Assembly: GCA_016190625.1 (NCBI GenBank)
Contig: JACPQF010000134.1
Location: forward strand, 1 to 59,591
Direction of reading: 5' to 3'
Length of the DNA: 59,591 bases
DNA from: Chloroflexota bacterium
Lineage (GTDB): Bacteria > Chloroflexota > Dehalococcoidia > JACPQF01
The notes under the pieces were generated by a model, which had not been told where the DNA came from, did no database searches, and saw only the letters and a program-made list of their open reading frames with translations. Numbering within the stretch: position 1 is the stretch's first letter; each line of letters begins with the position of its first letter. Both the position numbers and the translations under genes were made by a program. This document shows positions 45,095-52,953 of the stretch, piece by piece.

Positions 45095-45195
45095 CTAAGT
45101 ACAGCATTTCGTAAGAGCGTAGCGGATTCGATGCCGTCGGCCATTACGTTACAGCGCCGTAAATGCGCCACGAACTAACGAAATGCTGTACTAAG
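45095..45195. mobile_element. MITE family C (101 bp)
   Basis: CTAAGTACAGCATTTCGTAAG at the left and CTAACGAAATGCTGTACTAAG at the right are near-perfect inverted repeats of about 20 bases, both starting or ending at TA, as with IS630/mariner-type TA targets. The centre is GC-rich and non-coding. Single copy in the window. It separates the DUF2283 remnant from the PIN gene. Confidence 0.75.
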
Positions 45196-45217
45196 TTGCT
45201 CGGCCTCGCTCAGGCTT

Positions 45218-45709
45218 TCACGAAGGGCGTTCACCCGCCAGAACCAAAATGCGCTGGCGCAGCTCGGCAGACAACCACATTCCTGAGTCATTCAGACGAA
45301 TGACCAATGGCCCGACCGTATCCGTCAAACCCTGCGCCTTTGCTTCGAGCAGCACCTTCAACGTTCCCCAGACTGTCAGTCCAGCCGCTTGGGCGGTACG
45401 GCGGGCGAGCATGTCATCCAGCAAGATGACGCGCGTCGGGTTTTCGAGGACCAGGGCCATGGCGGCCAGCTCGCCTATGCCTAAGTCCAGCGATAGCCAT
45501 TCGGAAGGCGTGGCACGTGGGTCTACAACTCGAAGCCAAGGGTAGTCAACCGGAACCGGAACGTCGTAGCCTCTTTGCTTGCCTTCCGTGAGTTCAGACA
45601 GCACCGCTGTGGGTATCCACACTTGGCTAAACATCTGCGGCAGCCAACCAATCGCTCCAATGCGATGGAGGTACAGCAGCGGCGAGGTATTACTGATTGC
45701 CTCAGGCAC
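45218..45709 (-). CDS. DUF3368 PIN-like toxin
   Basis: 163 residues. AISNTSPLLYLHRIGAIGWL carries the N-terminal Asn/Ser where PIN domains have the first Asp, and LGIGELAAMALVLENP and VILLDDMLARRTAQAAGL give the acidic Glu and Asp-Asp cluster of the nuclease site. The family pairs with UPF0175 antitoxins, which is the case here with overlap of 8 bases. It probably cuts RNA. ATG 45709 is the start. Confidence 0.85.
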   Translation of the reverse strand: MPEAISNTSPLLYLHRIGAIGWLPQMFSQVWIPTAVLSELTEGKQRGYDVPVPVDYPWLRVVDPRATPSEWLSLDLGIGELAAMALVLENPTRVILLDDMLARRTAQAAGLTVWGTLKVLLEAKAQGLTDTVGPLVIRLNDSGMWLSAELRQRILVLAGERPS

Positions 45710-45953
45710 GTTGACCTTCCAAGTCTGCTAGCTCGGCTTGAAAGGGGAACACCTTGTAGCGGCCGAGAGCGAGTAGGAACTCTACACGAGACATCCCAGC
45801 CAGCTCAGCGGCGCGACCAGAGGATAAGCGGCCAAGTTCGTACAGCTTGACCGCCGCCAAAATGCGTAGTTCTCGGGCGAAGGCTGCTTCGTCCGTCTTC
45901 TCGGCGAGGAGTATCTTCTCCGGAATGTCCAGGATGATCTGCCGTGTAACCAT
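45702..45953 (-). CDS. UPF0175 family antitoxin
   Basis: 83 residues: ILDIPEKILLAEKTDEAAFA, LRILAAVKLYELGRLSSGRAAELAGMSRVEFLLALGRYKV. The middle is a helix-turn-helix (GRAAELAGMSRVEFL) of the UPF0175 type, which binds its own promoter and neutralises the DUF3368 partner. GGAGGTTACA precedes ATG. The spacer upstream to 46157 shows no gene. Confidence 0.85.
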   Translation of the reverse strand: MVTRQIILDIPEKILLAEKTDEAAFARELRILAAVKLYELGRLSSGRAAELAGMSRVEFLLALGRYKVFPFQAELADLEGQRA

Positions 45954-46157
45954 TGTAACCTCCTGGCTTCATCGCGCCAGTCTAGTTGGCGCGTGTCGTG
46001 ACGCCTCATCCCTCCCCGCTCGATGGTAACACCAGCTAAGCCCCAAGTCAAGCTGTTGATCGGTCCAACCGTCGAGAGTGATCTTGGCCCGGCAACATGA
46101 CCTGGTTATCGTATGGCAAGTAGCCACCTACCCACCGAAACGCACTGGAGTCACCCG

Positions 46158-46793
46158 CTAGTAAGCTGTGGTTGGTGTTGCCGCCGCCGGCGTGGCAGTG
46201 CCGTACAGGGCCATCAGGCTAGCCATGGTGTCCTGCATCTGCCTCATCTGGTCCATCATTCTCTGGCGCTCGGCATCGCTCGGCTGAGGCATCATGCCCT
46301 GCATCTCGTCCATCATTCGGGACATCTGCTCGGCCAGCCTCTGCATCTGCTGCATGGCCTGCTGTCGCTGCTCAGGCGTCATTTGCTGGGCCTGGTCTCG
46401 CATTCGCGCGGCAAGCGTGCTTATTTGCTCCATGGTCTGCGCCATCTGTTGACGCATTTCGGGTGTCATGTACTCCGACTGCATCATCGTCTGACCCATT
46501 TGACCGGTCATTGTCGCCATTTGATCCATCATCTGCTGCATCTGCTCGAGAGATACTTGACCTCCCATCATCCCATCCATCCGCTCGCTCATGTCGCGCA
46601 TCATTTCATGCATTTCATCCATATCGGCGTCCGGCGGCATCATGCCTGGCTCTGGTGTAAGCTCGCCCGGCGCTGCCGCTGGCGGAATCGGAGTTGGTGT
46701 GGGCGTGGTCGGGATAGTAGTCTGGCAGGCGCTTATCAAGAACAACGCCACTGCCAATGTACAAATCAGCGTGAGCAATTTTGGGATACGCAT
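46158..46793 (-). CDS. Methionine-rich lipoprotein
   Basis: 211 residues. Signal peptide with lipobox FLISAC, Thr/Pro linker, then a long helical region made almost only of Met, Gln, Glu, Asp and Arg: MHEMMRDMSERMDGMMGG, QMQQMMDQMATMTGQMGQ and so on. I count 39 methionines (about 18%). Heptad-like spacing suggests an antiparallel helical bundle like CnrX/Spy/ZraP-type periplasmic sensors or a methionine-based Cu(I) binder. In a genome stretch with copB, YHS and HMA proteins, copper binding is plausible. SD is GGAGC before ATG. Confidence 0.7.
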   Translation of the reverse strand: MRIPKLLTLICTLAVALFLISACQTTIPTTPTPTPIPPAAAPGELTPEPGMMPPDADMDEMHEMMRDMSERMDGMMGGQVSLEQMQQMMDQMATMTGQMGQTMMQSEYMTPEMRQQMAQTMEQISTLAARMRDQAQQMTPEQRQQAMQQMQRLAEQMSRMMDEMQGMMPQPSDAERQRMMDQMRQMQDTMASLMALYGTATPAAATPTTAY

Positions 46794-46890
46794 GTTCCTG
46801 CTCCCTTCAAACTTCAGCGTTTTAGAGGATCGGGATCACCTCTGAGATGGCTGAAGCATTGTTATCACTTATTGCTCATAGACGCGGCAA

Positions 46891-47738
46891 ATGATATGCC
46901 AACTGGCAAAGCTGCTTCATCAAGGAAAGACGTCCCGATATGTTTGCCGTCCGACTGCGCGTGCCAGTCGGCACCGTTCACGTGCACCGGTTGGCCAAGC
47001 TGGAGGAACCGGCCGAACGATTTGGCGATGGATTCATCCACATCACCAGCCGGCAAGGCATCGAGATCCCCGGCGTCCGCTTCGGCGACCTCGAGGCTCT
47101 CCGACAGGAGCTGGCGACCGTGGGCCTTGCCCCCGGCTCCTGCGGCCCCAGGGTGCGCAACATCCTCGCCTGTCCCGGCAACCGCTCTTGCAGCCATTCG
47201 TTCGTCGACAGCCGCGCCTTTGGCGAGACCCTCGATAGGCTGTTCGTGGGCAAGGATTTCTGCACGAAGATCAGGATCGCCGTCTCCGGCTGCCCCAATA
47301 GCTGCACCACGCGCCTAAGTGAACGACATCGGTTTCGTGGGCGGTGTCGATCCCGTGCTGGCGCCCGACCTCTGCAACGGCTGCGGCTTATGCGTAGAGT
47401 TGTGCAAGGAAGGGGCGATCGCCCTGGGTGAGGATTCGCTGCCGCGGAAAGACCCGAGCAAGTGCCTGTACTGTGGCGACTGCATCCTTCTCTGCCCGAC
47501 CGAGGCCTGGGAGGTCGGGCGGGAGGGCTATACGGCCTACGTGGGCGGTAAGGTGGGGCGCCACCATCAACTGGCCACGAAGTTCGCCGAGTTCGTCTCT
47601 CCCGAGCAGGGAGCTGATCTGGTGGGCCGAGTCCTCGAATTCACCATCGCCAAGGGCAAGAAGGGCGAGCGATTGGGATCCGTCCTGAATAGAACAGGCG
47701 TCGCCGCGCTGCACGACTACCTGGCGGTGGCCACCTAG
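46891..47738 (+). pseudogene. AsrC-like sulfite reductase subunit, frameshifted
   Basis: The siroheme/[4Fe-4S] part reads FAVRLRVPVGTVHVHRL, GDGFIHITSRQGIEIPG, LAPGSCGPRVRNILACPGN and IAVSGCPNSCTT, with the Cys pattern CxnC...GCPNxC of nitrite/sulfite reductases; after a damaged joint (TAA in frame near 47311) follows NDIGFVGGVDPVLAPDL, CNGCGLCVELCKEGAI and KCLYCGDCILLCPTEAWEV, two [4Fe-4S] ferredoxin sites, and the tail LEFTIAKGKKGERLGS. The N-terminus (46891-46939) is also in a different frame. The order fits anaerobic sulfite reductase subunit C. No asrA or asrB is seen. Decayed or misread. Confidence 0.75.
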
Positions 47739-47770
47739 CTGTGCTCTGATGTTGATTCGGACACTTAACT

Positions 47771-47942
47771 AACAGGACTTACGCGGTGGAACTCTTGTTG
47801 ACGGTGTTGTGCTGTCGTCCGTGTAGGGGCGAACGGCGTTCGCCCTGCGGGTCAAGGTAGTGGTGGTCAAGCCCTGAGAGGGCGAACGCCGTTCGCCCCT
47901 ACACTGTTGAGCCGCATCAAAACCGCACTGCGTAAGTCCTGT
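47771..47942. mobile_element. MITE family B (172 bp) with AACT target duplication
   Basis: Ends AACAGGACTTACGC and GCGTAAGTCCTGTT are perfect inverted repeats, flanked on both sides by AACT, a 4-base target-site duplication. Inside are arms GTAGGGGCGAACGGCGTTCG and its complement with a loop, the same hairpin text as in 5484-5511. No coding capacity. One terminal repeat recurs at 15757. Confidence 0.85.
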
Positions 47943-47976
47943 TAACTAATGACAGTCACGCCTGGCTGACCAGACA

Positions 47977-48021
47977 ACTGGAGGCTCATGTCTCTCACAA
48001 TATGAGCCTCCAGTCGTTTTT
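47977..48021 (+). terminator. Rho-independent terminator
   Basis: ACTGGAGGCTCAT and its exact complement ATGAGCCTCCAGT, with a 12-base loop, are followed by CGTTTTT. The 13-bp stem and T-run are those of a strong intrinsic terminator for plus-strand transcripts from the AsrC region. Confidence 0.85.
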
Positions 48022-48218
48022 GGCGGGGACGACGCGAGCCTTGCCACACCGGAGGGTGAGTGGATGAGCGAATTGAGTTTAGACAAGGGGGTAACGCCGA
48101 TGATGCCTGACTCGTGCCGAGTTCTGATCCCTCGCCTGACCTCAGCTTCTCTCACATGGCTAGCGCCTTCCTCGCCGCCGCCGGCATCTCTTCAGCCTGG
48201 ACAGCATGACGCTTTGCC

Positions 48219-48257
48219 CTAATCTACTTTTAACCCTCCTCTAACAGCCACTTAACC
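48219..48257 (+). promoter_or_regulatory. Four 11-bp-periodic TAA boxes
   Basis: TAA stands at 48220, 48231, 48242 and 48253, exactly 11 bases apart, in the boxes CTAAT, TTTAAC, TCTAAC and CTTAAC. This is the pattern of tandem OmpR/PhoB-type response-regulator dimers. It is about 110 bases upstream of the gene at 48365. The rest of 48022-48218 has no gene. Confidence 0.6.
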
Positions 48258-48364
48258 GGCGCCTGAAATGATCGATGGAGAAGACGCCTGGGTGACCGTC
48301 TTGCGCGTTGCCAGGGTGGTTTTCGATCCAATTCGTGGCGCCACGGCGAAGCAGGAGGTGAATC

Positions 48365-48949
48365 ATGGGACGAGGTCGATCGGCAAGTCGAGTTCAGCTA
48401 TTCATCGGCTGGATCGTTCTGGTGGCAGTTGTGCTGGCAGCAGGGGGGTACTACGCAGAGCGCGCTTTGACATCTCGGGGTGGCAACGCGTCGAATGCCT
48501 CGACTGCCGCTCGCGATCTCTCCGCCAGCTCGAGCTCCGAGCTAGCGGTTGCGAACAAGATCGGTGACTTGGGCCTGATCGAAGTTCAGATGGGCCGGGA
48601 AGCAATTGCCCAGATCAACCAGATGCACGGACACAACGTCGGATTGCGGGCCGGCTACATCGCTTCGTATGGGGGCGGCGGACACAACACGAGCGTGTGG
48701 GTGGCCCGAATGGACAATCCTGCGGACGCCAAGAGCCTGATTGACCAAATGACAGATATGATCCGGCCCAACAAACCCTACTTCACCGACCTGCGACAGG
48801 TGGAAAAGGAGGGCAAGACCGTGTTTAGTGTAAACAGCGGTGGACAGAAACACTACTACTATCAAGTCTCCAATAGCGTAGTCTGGTTATCGGTGGACGG
48901 GCCCGATCCGGATGGCGTATTGCAGAACGCGCTTGCCGTGCTGAAATAA
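48365..48949 (+). CDS. Membrane-anchored protein of unknown function
   Basis: 194 residues with an N-terminal helix (LFIGWIVLVAVVLAAGGYYA), a Ser/Ala/Asn linker, and an extracytoplasmic domain (GLIEVQMGREAIAQINQMHG, YIASYGGGGHNTSVWVARM, KTVFSVNSGGQKHYYYQV, VVWLSVDGPDPDGVLQNALA) with an alternating strand/helix plan. AGGAGGTGAATC is directly before ATG. The family is not known to me. It shares response-regulator boxes with the M23 and histidine kinase promoters, so it may be part of an envelope stress response. Confidence 0.75.
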   Translation: MGRGRSASRVQLFIGWIVLVAVVLAAGGYYAERALTSRGGNASNASTAARDLSASSSSELAVANKIGDLGLIEVQMGREAIAQINQMHGHNVGLRAGYIASYGGGGHNTSVWVARMDNPADAKSLIDQMTDMIRPNKPYFTDLRQVEKEGKTVFSVNSGGQKHYYYQVSNSVVWLSVDGPDPDGVLQNALAVLK

Positions 48950-49066
48950 ATAATCCGGCGCGACGAATGCTAACGACTCGCTCGGTGGTCATCTGCTGTA
49001 GCGGCGAAAGATTTTTCGCCCCTACGGCAGGCGCACGTACAACAACGATTGCGCTGGTTGTTTAGA

Positions 49067-49104
49067 AAACGTCTGCAGACGTTTGCGGGGCAGTGTGATA
49101 GAAT
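49067..49104 (+). promoter_or_regulatory. 18-bp palindromic operator and -10 box
   Basis: AAACGTCTGCAGACGTTT (49067-49084) is a perfect palindrome; TAGAAT at 49099-49104 is a plausible -10 box, which places the palindrome across the -35 site. This is the position of a repressor operator. The transcription start would be near 49111, 36 bases before the ATG at 49147. Confidence 0.5.
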
Positions 49105-49146
49105 AAGGCGGCAATCCAAACTGGCCATGCGGTAGGGGGAATAGGG

Positions 49147-51786
49147 ATGGCGGCCGTTGTGACGCGAAGCATCGCCAAGTGGCTGATTGTTCTGGCCCTT
49201 GCGGTCGCTCTGCTGCCTTCCCCTCTCGTTGCCGACAGCCTGATCGCCATCAAGGTTGACGTTCAGCCTCCCTTTCCCCTTCCTGACGAGGAGATACGCC
49301 TTCGCCTGAAAGTAGAGGACAGGCGTGGGGGTGTTCTGGCCAACGCCAAAGTGGTGGCCATCGCCTGGATGGAGTCCGGAGACAATCCTGGCATGGCGGC
49401 GATGGAGGGCGGGGGAAGCTCGCGCACCGTGCCGGTGCGGATTGTCGGACAGCCGCTGGCGGAGCCGGGCACCTATCACACCAGCGCCAGGCTGCCCATG
49501 AGTGGGCGGTGGCGCCTTCAAGTCTGGGCCAACTCGGGTGGGGCAAACGGCAAGGTGCCTCTCGAGTTGGACGTCCTCTCGTCCAAAGCCCCGCAGGGGA
49601 TCGACTGGCTGCTTATCTCCGTTATCGCGGCCATAGGCATCGTCATGTTTGCGGGCATCTGGCGGCTTCGGTCGGTCCCCACACTGGCGCGGACTGGTTC
49701 AAACGGTGGGTCGGCTGTGGCAGTGTCCTCTGCTAACCTGCTGAACTTGCGGTGGTTGAGAAGCGTGCTGCGAAGTCGCTGGTATCCGTTGGCGTTTCAG
49801 GTCGTTACCGCGGCCTTCCTCGCCTTCTCCCTCGTGCTTTTACTGGTCGGGGCGCCCGTCGCTCACGACAACTTCGGCTCCGCGGTTACGTGGGTCCTCT
49901 GGTGGCCGCTCCTGCCCCTTCTCTTTCTCCTGTTTGGGCGGATCTGGTGCGCCATCTGCCCCATGTCCGCCCTGAGTGATTTCGTGCAAAGGCTGTGCGG
50001 CAGGAAGGGAGGAGTCCCATCGGCTTTAAGACGGTGGGGAGTATGGCTCATCTTCGCCGCTTTCCTGTTCATCACCTGGTTCGATGTGGCTTTCGGTCTA
50101 GCGTCGAGCGCCCGCAGCACGGGCTATCTTCTGCTGCTGGTCACCACCGGCGTGGTAGCTACCGGCGTCCTTTTCGAGAGACGGGCCTGGTGCCGCTACC
50201 TCTGTTTTATCGGCGGCCTGTCCGGGAACTACGCCATGGCGTCGGCGGTCGAGCTGAGGGCCACGCCTGAGGTTTGTCGGAAGTGCAAGACCCTCGACTG
50301 CTATCGGGGCAACGACAGGGCGCCAGGGTGTCCCATGTTTGAGTATCCCCGGGCGATGAACTCTAACCGGTGCTGCAACCTTTGCGCTCGCTGCATCAAG
50401 GCCTGTCCCCACGATTCCCTTCGTCTCAGTTTGCGGCAGCCGACTGCAGAAGTAGCCACGCCGGGACGCGGTCGATGGGAGGAAGCGCTGCTAGCCGCAG
50501 GTCTGCTGGCTATCGTAGCTACTCAGACTTTCATCATGCTTAGTCCCTGGGCAGACCTGACCGGGTGGGCGAGAAAGTCAATCGGCGTCGGCGGCGGTCT
50601 CTTGTTCACCTTGCTGTTTGGTTCCGGTCTGCTCCTGGCCGTTGCCGCCGTGTTCGCCGTGAGCGCCGTCTCGGGCCGGCTGCGGGGGGAAACGGCCGGA
50701 GTCAACCTCCTCCGCTACGCCTATGCGCTCATACCCCTGGGCCTGATGGGGCATCTCGCTCATAACTTGAATCACATCCTGGGCGAAGGGAAATCCCTAT
50801 TTCAGACTCTCTTTCGTCTGCTGAGGCAGCCGGACTACGGCGCTCCCGCCTTTGTCAGCGCGGCTACGGTCCAGATTCTCCAGTTCGTCTTGGTCTTCAC
50901 TGGAACGGCTATGGCGCTATACGTGATCTGGCGCCTATCCGGCCCTTCTGAAAAAAGCGGTAAGACGACATATCGTCTCGCCGGGCTGCCCCACGCTCTG
51001 CTGGTGCTCGTGACGACGGCAGCCTTCCTGTGGATGTTTGGCCAGGGGATGGTTCCCCGCATGCAGATGGCTGGCACGGCCCATGAGGAAGTATCTCCGG
51101 CGTTGATCGAGGCCGCCAAGGCGAGTGTGCGCGCCTTCGTCGGCAGCAACCTGGACCTGGCTTACGTCCATCTCGAAGAACATGGCTACCAGGACATAAT
51201 CCTTCGTGGCGGCGACAGGTACTACTTCGTCGACATCGCCAATAACATGGTTGTGTCCACTTTCAACAGCCGGCCGAATCTGGGGGCAGTCTCCAGGGTG
51301 CCCTACGGCGATGTGGCGAGGGTGGCGGTGGAGTATGCGCTCAGACATTACCCAAACCTCGCCAATTATGGCTTGCAGTTTGTCGAAACGGATGAGGTTA
51401 GCCCTTATACTGGCGGTTACGTTTTCCAGTGGCGGCAGTTCAAGGAGGGAGTCGGAACTCCCAACCAAGTGAAGATAATCACCGACGGGCTGGGACAGGT
51501 TGCCATCTTCTCGGCGAGGGACACCCAGGTTACGGTTCCTACGACGCCGGTCTTCGATCAAGAAACGGCGTTGACCGCGGCAAAGTCCCTAATTGATTTC
51601 GAGCCGACAAAGGCATCGGCAGCGCTGGACATCGGACCTGAGCTTTCCGGCAGGCAGGTATTGCGTTGGACCATGCTTCTCGAAGGGTCCCGACCTGATG
51701 GCGAGCAGAGCGGGCGCGTGCCGCGGTCGGAGGTAGTGGTCGATGCGCTGTCGGGAGAGTTGCTATCAGTGGTGAAGTGGAACTAG
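49147..51786 (+). CDS. YtkA-like / polyferredoxin / PepSY fusion membrane protein
   Basis: 879 residues. Signal helix, then a beta-sandwich domain of YtkA/FixH type (residues about 30-135, PFPLPDEEIRLRLKVEDRRG, LPMSGRWRLQVWA), a helix, then a NapH/NosR-like core: membrane helices with IWCAICPMSALSDF and WCRYLCFIGGLSGNYA, and Cys-rich CRKCKTLDCYRG, APGCPMFEYP and CCNLCARCIKACPHD for iron-sulfur clusters, more helices with HLAHNLNHILGEG, and a C-terminal region of two PepSY-like halves (VRAFVGSNLDLAYVHL, VKIITDGLGQVAIF, SEVVVDALSGELLSVVKW). Electrons would cross the membrane, as in FixG/CcoG-type copper-linked oxidase assembly. The full order is unusual. Confidence 0.85.
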   Translation: MAAVVTRSIAKWLIVLALAVALLPSPLVADSLIAIKVDVQPPFPLPDEEIRLRLKVEDRRGGVLANAKVVAIAWMESGDNPGMAAMEGGGSSRTVPVRIVGQPLAEPGTYHTSARLPMSGRWRLQVWANSGGANGKVPLELDVLSSKAPQGIDWLLISVIAAIGIVMFAGIWRLRSVPTLARTGSNGGSAVAVSSANLLNLRWLRSVLRSRWYPLAFQVVTAAFLAFSLVLLLVGAPVAHDNFGSAVTWVLWWPLLPLLFLLFGRIWCAICPMSALSDFVQRLCGRKGGVPSALRRWGVWLIFAAFLFITWFDVAFGLASSARSTGYLLLLVTTGVVATGVLFERRAWCRYLCFIGGLSGNYAMASAVELRATPEVCRKCKTLDCYRGNDRAPGCPMFEYPRAMNSNRCCNLCARCIKACPHDSLRLSLRQPTAEVATPGRGRWEEALLAAGLLAIVATQTFIMLSPWADLTGWARKSIGVGGGLLFTLLFGSGLLLAVAAVFAVSAVSGRLRGETAGVNLLRYAYALIPLGLMGHLAHNLNHILGEGKSLFQTLFRLLRQPDYGAPAFVSAATVQILQFVLVFTGTAMALYVIWRLSGPSEKSGKTTYRLAGLPHALLVLVTTAAFLWMFGQGMVPRMQMAGTAHEEVSPALIEAAKASVRAFVGSNLDLAYVHLEEHGYQDIILRGGDRYYFVDIANNMVVSTFNSRPNLGAVSRVPYGDVARVAVEYALRHYPNLANYGLQFVETDEVSPYTGGYVFQWRQFKEGVGTPNQVKIITDGLGQVAIFSARDTQVTVPTTPVFDQETALTAAKSLIDFEPTKASAALDIGPELSGRQVLRWTMLLEGSRPDGEQSGRVPRSEVVVDALSGELLSVVKWN

Positions 51787-51882
51787 ACCAGCGCCGTCAC
51801 CTCCAGCAGCAAGAGTAGGCGGCCGCAAAAGCGCTGGTACGGCATAGGGCAAACCCGAGGAGGTGGAAATGACGAAGGCGTT

Positions 51883-51911
51883 TTGCAGGCCAGCAGCAGA
51901 CAGCGTATAAT
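51883..51911 (+). promoter_or_regulatory. Sigma-70-type promoter of pspA
   Basis: TTGCAG (51883-51888) and TATAAT (51906-51911) have a 17-base spacer. Transcription would begin near 51918, leaving a leader of about 32 bases with AGGGAGGT before the start GTG 51950. Confidence 0.75.
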
Positions 51912-51949
51912 AGGCGAGTATGCTTAAGAGTAGAAAGGGAGGTAATCAC

Positions 51950-52678
51950 GTGGGACTGTTATCGCGAATGGGCACCGTGCTAAAGGCGAAGATGACCGCG
52001 GTTTTGGACAGGGCTGAGGACCCAAGGGAAACTCTTGACTACTCGTATCAGAAGCAGTTAGAACTCCTCCAAAACGTCAAGCGAGGCGTTGTCGAGGTTG
52101 TTACTTCAAAGCGCCGGTTGGAGCTCCAGGCCAGCAAGCTAAGGGAGAACGTCGCCAGACTCGACGAGCAGGCGCGACGGGCGCTCGCGGCTGGTCGGGA
52201 GGACCTGGCTAGGACCGCTCTGGAGCGAAAGCAGGTTGCCCTGTTGGAACTGCAAGGAATGGCGAGCCAGATAAGCGAGCTTGAGAACGAACAAGCGAAA
52301 CTGACGGGGGCAGAGTCCAGGCTGGCAATGAAAGTCGAGGCGTTTCGAACGCGGAAAGAGACGATCAAGGCTCAGTACTCTGCGGCCGAGGCTCAGGTCA
52401 GAATAGGCGAGGCGGTAACCGGCGTCTCGGAAGAGATGGCCGACGTCGGGCTGGCAATCCAACGGGCCGAGGACAAAACGGAGAAGATGCGAGCGCGTGC
52501 AGGAGCTATTGACGAATTAGTGGCTGCCGGTACTCTCGACGACTTCACCGGCAGGGTCGATGTGGTCGAGCGGGAGCTGGCGCAGATCGCCGTTTCGCAG
52601 AACGTCGATCACGAGCTGGCATCCCTTAGGAGACAACTGGAGACTTCAAATCCTAAGCAGCTTAAGGAGGGGAAATGA
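51950..52678 (+). CDS. pspA: PspA/IM30/Vipp1 membrane stress protein
   Basis: 242 residues, almost all coiled coil. Starts GLLSRMGTVLKAKMTAVLDRAEDPRETLDYSY, the helix that binds stressed membrane in the ESCRT-III-like PspA family, and has the expected helical repeats to the end. GTG 51950 with GGGAGGT at 9 bases is chosen; an upstream ATG at 51920 gives eleven residues that carry the ribosome site. It ends by overlapping the next ATG (ATGA). It repairs or protects the cytoplasmic membrane. Confidence 0.93.
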   Translation: MGLLSRMGTVLKAKMTAVLDRAEDPRETLDYSYQKQLELLQNVKRGVVEVVTSKRRLELQASKLRENVARLDEQARRALAAGREDLARTALERKQVALLELQGMASQISELENEQAKLTGAESRLAMKVEAFRTRKETIKAQYSAAEAQVRIGEAVTGVSEEMADVGLAIQRAEDKTEKMRARAGAIDELVAAGTLDDFTGRVDVVERELAQIAVSQNVDHELASLRRQLETSNPKQLKEGK

Positions 52679-52953
52679 TCGTTCGAATTTCAACCGAGGG
52701 CCAATACCGTCTCAAGAGCTCCTATCTGGACAAGCTGAACGAGATCGACAACAAGCTCGTGTCCATCGTGGCCAAAGGCGATGAGAAGGAGTTCAGAAAG
52801 CTGTTCACGAGGATGATTGCCTTGGTCAAAGAAAAGGGAACGCCGGTAGAGCCCGCTGATCTGGCAAGTTCTGACGTGGTTCTACCTCCACCTGATACCA
52901 GCCTGGCGGAGGCCAAGGAGCTGTTTGCCGGAGAGGGGCTCATACCCGGTTGA
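52675..52953 (+). CDS. pspAA: PspA-associated protein PspAA
   Basis: 92 residues, one alpha/beta domain: MIVRISTEGQYRLKSSYLDK, KLVSIVAKGDEKEFRKLFTR, PPPDTSLAEAKELFAGEG. The name follows the PspAA family from comparative studies of PspA loci, where it is nearly always coupled to pspA, as here. It is a probable PspA partner. Its end overlaps the end of the convergent PspAB gene by 14 bases. Confidence 0.88.
   Translation: MIVRISTEGQYRLKSSYLDKLNEIDNKLVSIVAKGDEKEFRKLFTRMIALVKEKGTPVEPADLASSDVVLPPPDTSLAEAKELFAGEGLIPG

Noticed and set aside
46113-47318. Open frame of 401 codons on the plus strand opposite the Met-rich lipoprotein
   Set aside because: His/Leu-rich text is the complement of the Met/Gln/Glu-rich minus-strand gene, and the later part is an alternative frame of the AsrC-like gene. 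No ribosome site.
47305-47325. In-frame stop inside the AsrC-like gene as a recoding event
   Set aside because: The stop is TAA and the frame changes at the same place, so this is damage, not UGA recoding.
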